Shown here: positions 45,063-51,336 of the stretch, piece by piece
Position numbering within the stretch: position 1 is the stretch's first letter
How the letters are laid out: each line of letters starts with the position of its first letter
NCBI RefSeq assembly: GCF_015354735.1
Contig: NZ_JACEFJ010000006.1
Coordinates: 186,001 to 250,000, forward strand
Source: Pararhodonellum marinum
Lineage (GTDB): Bacteria > Bacteroidota > Bacteroidia > Cytophagales > Cyclobacteriaceae
Reading direction: 5' to 3'
Length of the DNA: 64,000 nt
Position numbers and translations under genes: made by a program
The notes under the pieces: model-generated
The model's input: only the letters and a program-made list of their open reading frames with translations
Databases searched by the model: none
Told to the model about the DNA's origin: nothing

Positions 45063-46959
45063 TTTCTTTTGGTTGACATTCGATGACAAATGAACTGCCT
45101 TTTTCATCGGAATGGATATCCAATGTTCCTTCGAGATAATCTACTCTTGAACGGATGTTTTGAAGCCCGATTCCTTCATGATCTATGGAAGGGTCAAATC
45201 CTATACCATCATCCTCCACAGTAAGCTGAATCTGATTGCCATAACAGCTGATCTGAACGGTTATCTCCTTGGCTTGGGCATGTTTGATGGCATTGTTAAC
45301 CAACTCTTGAGCAATTCTAAGTAAATTCAACTCGGTATTTTTTGACAATGCGTCACATGCGCCTATGTGTTGAAAAATAATTTCTGCTTCCTGTACCTCA
45401 TTCATTTTTCTACAATAATCCTGAATGGCCTCTACCAAACTGAATTTTTCCAAACTAGGTGGCACCAAGTTGTGTGACAGAGCCCTCACTTGTTCACAGG
45501 ACTTGTCTATCATCAGCACAGCCTCCTGTAAGATCCTGTTGTTTTTTTCCAAAAGCCCTGTCAACATGAATTTTACCGCAGAAAGGTCACCGTTTACTCC
45601 GTCGTGCAGCTCTTTCGAAATCCTGAGCCGTTCTTTTTCTTCTCCTTTGATCAGGGACTCCAGGGTCTTTATTTGGTGCTCCCGCTTTAAGTTTAAAATT
45701 TCTTGATTTTTCTTTTTTTGCCTTAGCCGCAGCAGATACCACAAAAGCATTGCCGTCAGGAAAAATCCCAAAACCAAAAACGTTAACAGCTGATTTTGAT
45801 TTTTCTTTTTTAGTAATTGAAAATTGGCCTGATCTAAACTGACCCGGTTTTGAAGCAACTCTTTGTCTTTCACCTCAGAGGCAAATTTCCGCTCCAATTC
45901 GTTGACTTTCCATCGTTGGTTTTGGTTCATCATGCTGTCGTAATACAGCTCATAGGCCTCCAGATAACTCAGGGCCTCAGCAAACTGACCTTTCTTTTTA
46001 TACAGTTCAAAAAGTCCTTTGTAAGCGCTGATCAGGTATTCTTTGGCTTGGACATCCCTAGCATATTGCTCAGCCAAATTCAGTTGCGTGGCAGCTGCAT
46101 CCAACCTTCCTTCTTCCAGGTGAACCTTCCCTACAAAATAATGGGCGGCGGAAAGGTAATAGGGATTTCCCAATTCAATGGCCTTCTGCAGAGAAACTTT
46201 GGCTGGGGCTGAGGCTTTATCAAATTCTTTCTTCTCTAAGGCCAACTCTACCTGAGCAAAGGCATGTTGGAGGTCCAAAAAAGGAAAGTTTAAATGGTGG
46301 GCCAATTCTGTCAAACTGTCCAAATAAATTTCTGCCAAACCCAATTGCTGGTCCCTTAAGAGTACTGAGGATATACCCTGAAAGGCAAAAGCCATATCCA
46401 GACTGTCACCCAACACTTTGCTTATCTCCAAAGCCTTGTTGAAGTAGAATTTGGCTTGGTCCAATTGATAGATATCATTGAAAATATTGGCCAAATTCCC
46501 ATAGCTGGTTGCCAGGCTTTTCAAATCTTGGATGTCCTCAAGAAATGAAATCCCTAATAGGTAATCATCCACTGCCTTCCCATAATTTCCCTGGTATTGG
46601 CTAAGATTTCCGGAATTGATATATACCGAGGCGATTCCCTTTTTGTACGCTATCGCATCGAAAAAAGGCAAAGCTTGTTGGTAAAAAAAGTTTGCGGAGT
46701 CATAATGCAAAACATCACTCCATACCATGCCTTGGTATAGCCATGCCCGTCCCATACCCAAGGTATCTTCCAGACTTTCCGCCAAAACAAAGGCACTTCG
46801 GTAGCGTGACAAGGCACTATCGCTGTTTTGGGTCTCCCAGTACAAGCCTTCATCAAATAGCCGTTGCAATGCTTCTGAATGCTCATGCTGACCCATGACC
46901 TCATGGATGAAACCAGAACCGAATAGTAGCATCACTATGCAATTCAAAAACCTCCTCAT
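45049..46959 (-). CDS. TPR-sensor histidine kinase (HisKA_3 type)
   Basis: A 636-aa kinase: signal or anchor at 1-24, about six to eight TPR units (~30-370), a coiled stretch, one membrane helix (~395-415: LLTFLVLGFFLTAMLLWYLL), a HisKA_3 dimerisation box with phospho-His (RISKELHDGVNGDLSAVKFML, ~443-463) and a HATPase (IAQELVNNAIKHAQAKEI, VEDDGIGFDPS, GIGLQNIRSRVDYLEG). This layout is common in Bacteroidota and places TPRs in the periplasm, perhaps to sense a protein partner. The gene starts 27 bases after the subtilase-like gene stop with no terminator between, so co-transcription is likely. Confidence 0.93.
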   Translation of the reverse strand: MRRFLNCIVMLLFGSGFIHEVMGQHEHSEALQRLFDEGLYWETQNSDSALSRYRSAFVLAESLEDTLGMGRAWLYQGMVWSDVLHYDSANFFYQQALPFFDAIAYKKGIASVYINSGNLSQYQGNYGKAVDDYLLGISFLEDIQDLKSLATSYGNLANIFNDIYQLDQAKFYFNKALEISKVLGDSLDMAFAFQGISSVLLRDQQLGLAEIYLDSLTELAHHLNFPFLDLQHAFAQVELALEKKEFDKASAPAKVSLQKAIELGNPYYLSAAHYFVGKVHLEEGRLDAAATQLNLAEQYARDVQAKEYLISAYKGLFELYKKKGQFAEALSYLEAYELYYDSMMNQNQRWKVNELERKFASEVKDKELLQNRVSLDQANFQLLKKKNQNQLLTFLVLGFFLTAMLLWYLLRLRQKKKNQEILNLKREHQIKTLESLIKGEEKERLRISKELHDGVNGDLSAVKFMLTGLLEKNNRILQEAVLMIDKSCEQVRALSHNLVPPSLEKFSLVEAIQDYCRKMNEVQEAEIIFQHIGACDALSKNTELNLLRIAQELVNNAIKHAQAKEITVQISCYGNQIQLTVEDDGIGFDPSIDHEGIGLQNIRSRVDYLEGTLDIHSDEKGSSFVIECQPKENEDD

Positions 46960-46986
46960 CGAATGAAATTGTTTTAAGGACTTAAA

Positions 46987-47745
46987 TTACACATTTTTGG
47001 GAAGGATAGGGGTCGAAACATCCATTAATCGAGTCATCGTCAGCCCTTTATCCTCTGTTAATACCGGAATGGCGTCCGCTGGGCAACATTTATGGATCTG
47101 ATTCAACCATAGAGCGGGTTTTTCAGCAGTCTTTTCCAGAATTGATGCAAATCGGACTACCGCGCTACTACATGAAATAGGTTGTCCACTGTAATTGGCA
47201 ACACCACCACCATAGGCACCAAAACCCTTTTTTTCATAATAAGACCTAAAATAAAACTTTGGACTGACTTGACAGCCTTCACTTAATCCAACCACTGGAA
47301 AGGTATACCTTGCATGAATTAGGGGGTTTCGGAAAGGGTCGGAATTCCCGGCAGAAATCACAATGGCTACCCCCATGCGATACGCATGTTCATAAGCTTT
47401 CCTTAGCGGATAGCTGATGGAATCATAACAGGTGCCTTCGAGTGCCATGGCAATTACTTTATACCCTGCCTCCACCCCTATTTGGATCAAGCTTGCGAGC
47501 TGCAGTTGGTATTCTTTTGGCTCACCAAATGTTGGGAAAAAAGGCAAAAGGCCAACCTCTAAATGCGGATTCACCTGCCAAATGATTTCCAAAAGGTAGT
47601 CGGCATGGCTTCGAAATTGGCTTACCCCGAGTTGCTCCTCATCAAAATCCAGCTCCGATTGCTTTACAAGCAACCGGAGTCTGGAATCCTGCCGATAAGG
47701 TAACCCATCAATAAGGGCCAAGGATCCTTTGGATAAGCTACTCAT
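46987..47745 (-). CDS. Degenerate subtilase (S8-like) protein
   Basis: A 252-aa protein from the ATG at 47745 (MSSLSKGSLALIDGLPYR); a TTG at 47781 would extend it into the upstream gene. Subtilase landmarks appear in order but are altered: ALIDGLPY for the Asp motif, RSHADYLLEII where HGTxVA is expected, VAIVISAGNSD with the oxyanion Asn, and ISCSSAVVRFASIL where GTSMAAP is expected. A possible D-H-N-S set is therefore retained in a non-standard frame. No signal peptide is present, so it is probably cytoplasmic. It lies between a 217-aa membrane protein and a histidine kinase. Confidence 0.65.
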   Translation of the reverse strand: MSSLSKGSLALIDGLPYRQDSRLRLLVKQSELDFDEEQLGVSQFRSHADYLLEIIWQVNPHLEVGLLPFFPTFGEPKEYQLQLASLIQIGVEAGYKVIAMALEGTCYDSISYPLRKAYEHAYRMGVAIVISAGNSDPFRNPLIHARYTFPVVGLSEGCQVSPKFYFRSYYEKKGFGAYGGGVANYSGQPISCSSAVVRFASILEKTAEKPALWLNQIHKCCPADAIPVLTEDKGLTMTRLMDVSTPILPKNV

Positions 47746-47771
47746 CTTTATCAATGGATTTCCTGTCTGGA

Positions 47772-48425
47772 TTAGGGGCAATCAAAGAAATTAAAGTCCA
47801 TCTTTTGGTTGACCGAACCGGAACCGGCATTGAGGTTGGTGTCGTACAAGGCCTTTACGGTACATCCGCGGTGAATGGCATAGAGCACACACGCCCCAAA
47901 AGTGGCCAATCCGGCAACTCCTATGATGGTGACACAAATGGCGATGGTCATCCCTAAGCTGACTGCTTCATTGGGCACTACCCTTAATCCTCTGCGGATC
48001 GGATCGATGATGTTAAAAACGCTCAATGCATGCAGTCCCTGTAACCTTAAAGTAAAAGGCATTTTTTGATTCAGGCAGTTGATGGCATCGTTGTACCAAT
48101 TCTGTTGCCCAAAGACGATGACCGGATTGGAAGGTGGGACGGGAACGTTGATTTTCTCGCCAAAGACCCTTAAAGTATAACGGCACCTGCTGAAAGGACC
48201 ATTGGTCCACATGACCCTGATTTCTCTGTTGCCGGTGGCATTGGCAGCGGGGGCGCTGACCACATGGAAAGTTGCCGCACCTGTATGCCCTGTGGCCTGT
48301 GTGATGGTATGGTGGGTATACCTGTGTCCGGCTGGAATGGTGAATTTGTGTACATCATTGCCTGCGCCACTGTGATGCGTTCCTGCATTTCCGTGGCTTT
48401 TGGTACTTGTGAAGATGGTAACCAT
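47772..48425 (-). CDS. Unknown protein with His-rich N-terminal part and one hydrophobic segment near the C-terminus
   Basis: A 217-aa protein not recognised as any named family. Residues 1-60 hold about ten histidines (THHSGAGNDVHKFTIPAGHRYTHH). Residues ~50-95 look like beta strands ending in a Pro-rich linker (VPVPPSNP). A glycine-rich hydrophobic helix at ~155-183 (GMTIAICVTIIGVAGLATFG) follows, then a short tail ending NQKMDFNFFDCP. There is no signal peptide. The subtilase-like gene follows after 26 bases. A membrane-acting protein controlled or processed by the neighbouring protease is one possibility, but nothing proves it. Confidence 0.7.
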   Translation of the reverse strand: MVTIFTSTKSHGNAGTHHSGAGNDVHKFTIPAGHRYTHHTITQATGHTGAATFHVVSAPAANATGNREIRVMWTNGPFSRCRYTLRVFGEKINVPVPPSNPVIVFGQQNWYNDAINCLNQKMPFTLRLQGLHALSVFNIIDPIRRGLRVVPNEAVSLGMTIAICVTIIGVAGLATFGACVLYAIHRGCTVKALYDTNLNAGSGSVNQKMDFNFFDCP

Positions 48426-48457
48426 GTTTTTGTTTGTTTAAGGTTAAATAATTGATA

Positions 48458-48465
48458 TAAAGGTA
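48458..48465 (-). promoter_or_regulatory. Candidate -7 promoter element for the membrane protein/subtilase unit
   Basis: The minus strand reads TACCTTTA, one mismatch from TAnnTTTG, about 33 bases before the ATG at 48425. The expected transcript start is near 48451. Confidence 0.4.
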
Positions 48466-48488
48466 GATGGTCCTCTGTCTGCATCCAT

Positions 48489-48527
48489 CAGGGCATACCC
48501 TCAAGAAAAAAAATCAGGGATTACCCT
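48489..48527 (-). promoter_or_regulatory. Paired inverted repeats, candidate operators
   Basis: Two 13-mers, CAGGGCATACCCT (48489-48501) and CAGGGATTACCCT (48515-48527), have centres 26 bases apart. The second extends to AATCAGGG/CCCTGATT. Both lie immediately upstream of the candidate promoter at 48458, with centres about 44 and 70 bases before the expected transcript start, a usual place for activator sites. The rest of the 48426-48740 gap shows no gene. Confidence 0.5.
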
Positions 48528-48740
48528 GATTAGACAATAAAAGTATGGGTCAGGTGGGGTTGAGATATTTGTTGATATGAATCGATAATTTAGAACAGGA
48601 AGATCGGTAGAAGTTTCTTGATTTTTTCTTACCCATCGTTGCCAAATCCAAAGTTTCCTTCTACATTTGCATTCCGTAAGACGGGAAGGCATTGTAGAAT
48701 GTCTATCTACCGGCTTAGAATTATTTGTCCTATCGATTTA

Positions 48741-48824
48741 GAGGAGTGGCAGAGTGGTCGATCGCGGCGGTCTTGAAAACCGTTGTACCGTGAGGTACCG
48801 GGGGTTCGAATCCCTCCTCCTCTG
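48741..48824 (+). tRNA. tRNA-Ser(TGA)
   Basis: An 84-nt cloverleaf with a perfect 7-bp acceptor stem AGAGGAG/CTCCTCT, discriminator G, D arm with GTGGTCGATCGCGGC, anticodon loop CTTGAAA giving anticodon TGA (reads UCA), a long variable arm (TACC...GGTA) as expected for serine, and T loop GTTCGAATC. CCA is not encoded. A hairpin terminator follows. Confidence 0.96.
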
Positions 48825-48828
48825 CTTT

Positions 48829-48858
48829 TAATAGCCCGACAGAGTCGGGCTATTTTTT
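48829..48858 (+). terminator. Rho-independent terminator after tRNA-Ser
   Basis: ATAGCCCGAC pairs with GTCGGGCTAT around a 3-base loop and is followed by a T6 run. Confidence 0.93.
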
Positions 48859-48880
48859 GTTATAGCAATTATATTTCCGT

Positions 48881-49123
48881 ATGTACTTTGCATATATTCT
48901 TAAAAGCTTAAAGGACTCAGGATTTTATTACGGACATTCTAATAACCTTGAAAAAAGGCTGATCGAACACAATAAGGGAAAAGTCCGATCCACAAAATCC
49001 CGAACCCCATTTATCCTGTACTATTCAGAAAAATTCCCTACCAAATCCGAAGCATATAAGAGGGAAATGTTCTTTAAGTCAATTGAGGGATACAAATTTC
49101 TCAAAGAAAAAGGAATAATCTGA
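48881..49123 (+). CDS. GIY-YIG domain endonuclease-family protein
   Basis: An 80-aa stand-alone GIY-YIG domain of the UPF0213/YhbQ-like small type. The motif is FAYILKSLKDSGFYYGHSNNLEKRLIEHNKGKVRSTKSRTPFILYYSEKF, with YIL in the GIY place, YYGHS in the YIG place and the usual Arg in LEKRLIEHN; the C-terminal Glu-containing AYKREMFFKS segment is present. The length is typical. Such proteins are scattered in Bacteroidota, and their role is unproven. It lies between an intact tRNA-Ser gene and a decayed tRNA-Ser copy. Confidence 0.88.
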   Translation: MYFAYILKSLKDSGFYYGHSNNLEKRLIEHNKGKVRSTKSRTPFILYYSEKFPTKSEAYKREMFFKSIEGYKFLKEKGII

Positions 49124-49143
49124 AACCCGAAATTATTTTACCA

Positions 49144-49255
49144 GGTCGATCGTGGCGGTCTTGCCCCGAAGGGATCCCTTTGGGAAAAACCGTTGTACCG
49201 TGAGGTACCGGGGGTTCTCCAAAATGGACCCCTATGGGGGAATCCCTCCTCCTCT
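49144..49255 (+). pseudogene. Decayed tRNA-Ser copy with two 22-nt insertions
   Basis: GGTCGATCGTGGCGGTCTTG (49144-49163) matches the D and anticodon arms of the tRNA at 48741 with one change. A 22-nt insertion (49164-49185, CCCCGAAGGG/ATCCCTTTGGGA) interrupts the anticodon loop. Matching resumes at 49186 through GTACCGTGAGGTACCGGGGG to TTC at 49217. A second 22-nt insertion (49218-49239, TCCAAAATGG/ACCCCTATGGGG) splits the T loop, and the match resumes with GAATCCCTCCTCCTCT to 49255. The 5' acceptor half is absent, so it cannot be a functional tRNA. Confidence 0.88.
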
Positions 49256-49348
49256 TTCTTTTTTGAGCCGTCGGGGCTCCCCGCGGCCTGGCCCCTCACT
49301 AAAACAGTCCACCGGATTGTTTCTTGATCCTCGGTCCTCTCCTCCTCT
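49256..49348 (+). repeat. GC-rich 93-nt insertion flanked by a 10-bp direct repeat
   Basis: CTCCTCCTCT occurs at 49246-49255 and again at 49339-49348, after which the tRNA flank GCTTTTA resumes. The insert is much richer in G+C than its surroundings and holds two hairpins: CGGGG/CCCCG near 49271-49282 and AAACAGTCC/GGATTGTTT near 49302-49322. No gene is visible. It may be a small mobile element with a target duplication, or a remnant of one. Confidence 0.6.
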
Positions 49349-49372
49349 GCTTTTAGTCAATCAAATATTTCG

Positions 49373-49407
49373 AAATGCCCCAAATTTTAGCGTTTGGGGC
49401 ATTTTTA
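49373..49407 (+). terminator. Rho-independent terminator after the tRNA-Ser remnant
   Basis: AAATGCCCCAAA pairs perfectly with TTTGGGGCATTT around an 8-base loop, in the same relative position as the terminator of the intact tRNA-Ser but unrelated in sequence. From 49408 to 49868 I see no gene, repeat or clear promoter. Confidence 0.88.
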
Positions 49408-49868
49408 ATTTTGAAACTTTTCGGATACCATCTTTTTCGGGTTTAAATGGTGGGGAAAACTCCTCTTCATGGATTGATGGGGAAAAATTGCTGCCTCAAT
49501 TAACCTTCTATGAACATACTCGATACCAGTTCGCTTCAATAACCTTACCTTTTATACCTACGCAATGGGAGATTTTCTCAAGCTCACAGCTTAAAAAACT
49601 CCCAACTAAGCAATAAAAAGGAAAATTAAACCGGCAGACCAACACTTCGGGAACAGGAAGACAAAGAAGTGAATGAAGCACAGGGTTCAATAACAGGAGT
49701 CCAAATTTTAAGAACCACCCAAAACAAATCAAGTATAGCATCAAATTAATCAATAGGTATTAACCTGCCGGGAGTGAAGTTGGATCAGGCAGTACAGTAC
49801 AGAATACACTTAAATAGTTTATTAAATATCTTCCCCCAATTGATTTATGGTTCTTCAACATTCAAAGC

Positions 49869-51323
49869 ATGAAAGTCCACCGCATGAAACCCAAATTCTT
49901 ATTTTTAATTTGGTTTGCCATTAACTCGATGCAGCTTTTCGCCCAGCAGCCCAATATATTGTTTATTTCAGTAGATGATTTGAATGATTATGTCAATGTC
50001 ATGGATGGACCGATAAGGGCCTTCACGCCAAACATTGATCGACTAGCTAGTCAAGGCACTTTGTTTACCAATGCCCATAGTCAGGCCCCAATTTGTGGCC
50101 CCTCAAGGGCGAGTATTATGACTGGCCTGTATCCTTCCTCCACAGGCAACTATTTCCAGGTGGAAGATGATCATATAAGCAAAGCGAACGGGCTAAGCCA
50201 AAAAGCCATATTTATGTCTCAATATTTTGGACAACATGGCTACAAAACCATGGCTATCGGAAAAGTTTTTCACAATGGAGACAGGGCAAATACTTTTGGG
50301 GAGTACGGTGGTGGATATGACTGGTTTGGCCCTTTTCCGAAAGAAAGGTTCAATTACGACCCCTCAAAAATTGAGGGCAAGATCGGTGGTACGCAAACGG
50401 ACTGGGGCGCATTTCCGGAGTTTGACAGCCTCATGCCGGATTACAAGTATGCACAATGGGCAGTCCAAAAATTGCAAGAATCACATGAAGACCCTTTTTT
50501 TCTGGCTGTTGGCTTTATTCGCCCACATGTGCCTTGGCATGTACCACAAAAATGGTTTGACATGTTTCCGCTAGAAAGCATCCAAACTCCTCCTTTTAAA
50601 AGCAATGACTTTGACGATATTCCGGCATTTTCCAGAAGGGTAAACAATGCCCCCATGATGCCCACTACAGAGGAGCTAATTAAAAACGGGCAATGGAAGG
50701 AGGTCATTCAGGCTTATCTTGCTTGTGTTGCTTTTGTAGACGCACAGATTGGCAAAGTGTTGACAGCATTGGAAGAATCGCCTTATGCAGAAAATACGAT
50801 CGTGGTCTTATGGTCAGATCATGGTCACCATTTAGGGGAAAAAAACCGGGTTTCAAAACAGTCTCTTTGGGAACGGGATTCCAGAACGCTGCTGCTATTT
50901 AAGGACATAAAAGGTGATGGAGGCAAAGTTTCCCACAAACCTGTTCAACTAATGGATATTTATCCCACCCTTTTGGAATTAAGCGGTCTACCAGCTTACG
51001 AACTGGCAGAAGGAAATTCACTTGCCAACTTAATTCATCACCCTGATATGGATTGGCCCCACGTGGCTCTTACCATCTATGGCATAGGAAATGTCGCCAT
51101 AAGAAGTGATCAATACAGGCTGATTCAATACGAAGATGGATCTCAGGAATTGTATGATTTAATTGAGGATCCTTATGAATGGACAAACCTCGCCAATAGC
51201 CAAAAACACGCGGGAATCATTTTGGAATTGCAAAAAGCAATCCCCAAAAAATGGGCTGAAAACTCCGATTACAGTAAACACAGATTCAATGAATATTTCA
51301 TTGAAAGGTACGGGTCAAAATGA
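49869..51323 (+). CDS. Secreted type I sulfatase (iduronate-2-sulfatase-like)
   Basis: A 484-aa arylsulfatase-family enzyme with a signal peptide (cleavage near QLFAQ), so it is periplasmic or exported. The calcium/active-site start is PNILFISVDDLNDYV; the formylglycine motif is C-G-P-S-R in QAPICGPSRASIMTGLYPSSTG (~residues 75-95). VLWSDHGHHLGEKNR (~310) supplies further metal ligands. It fits the iduronate-2-sulfatase-like S1 subgroup that removes sulfate esters from polysaccharides. An alternative start at 49884 is possible. The next gene, encoding a GH28-bearing fusion, starts 13 bases after its stop. Confidence 0.93.
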   Translation: MKVHRMKPKFLFLIWFAINSMQLFAQQPNILFISVDDLNDYVNVMDGPIRAFTPNIDRLASQGTLFTNAHSQAPICGPSRASIMTGLYPSSTGNYFQVEDDHISKANGLSQKAIFMSQYFGQHGYKTMAIGKVFHNGDRANTFGEYGGGYDWFGPFPKERFNYDPSKIEGKIGGTQTDWGAFPEFDSLMPDYKYAQWAVQKLQESHEDPFFLAVGFIRPHVPWHVPQKWFDMFPLESIQTPPFKSNDFDDIPAFSRRVNNAPMMPTTEELIKNGQWKEVIQAYLACVAFVDAQIGKVLTALEESPYAENTIVVLWSDHGHHLGEKNRVSKQSLWERDSRTLLLFKDIKGDGGKVSHKPVQLMDIYPTLLELSGLPAYELAEGNSLANLIHHPDMDWPHVALTIYGIGNVAIRSDQYRLIQYEDGSQELYDLIEDPYEWTNLANSQKHAGIILELQKAIPKKWAENSDYSKHRFNEYFIERYGSK

Positions 51324-51336
51324 CAATCATTAGAAA

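Noticed and set aside
47772-48425. Gasdermin-like pore-forming partner for the protease
   Set aside because: The protein lacks the length and the long beta-strand pattern of bacterial gasdermins and has a single Gly-rich hydrophobic segment instead, so the name is not used.
49164-49185. Possible tRNA intron in the anticodon loop of the second tRNA-Ser copy
   Set aside because: The position is between anticodon bases 35 and 36 rather than at 37/38, the piece is too short for a group I intron, a second similar insertion lies in the T loop, and the 5' acceptor strand is missing.
49152-49616. A 154-codon plus-strand open frame
   Set aside because: It runs through the tRNA-Ser remnant, the GC-rich insert and a terminator, so it is a chance frame.
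49750-49870. Short ATG-less frame just before the sulfatase gene
   Set aside because: About 40 codons long with no start codon and no recognisable domain.
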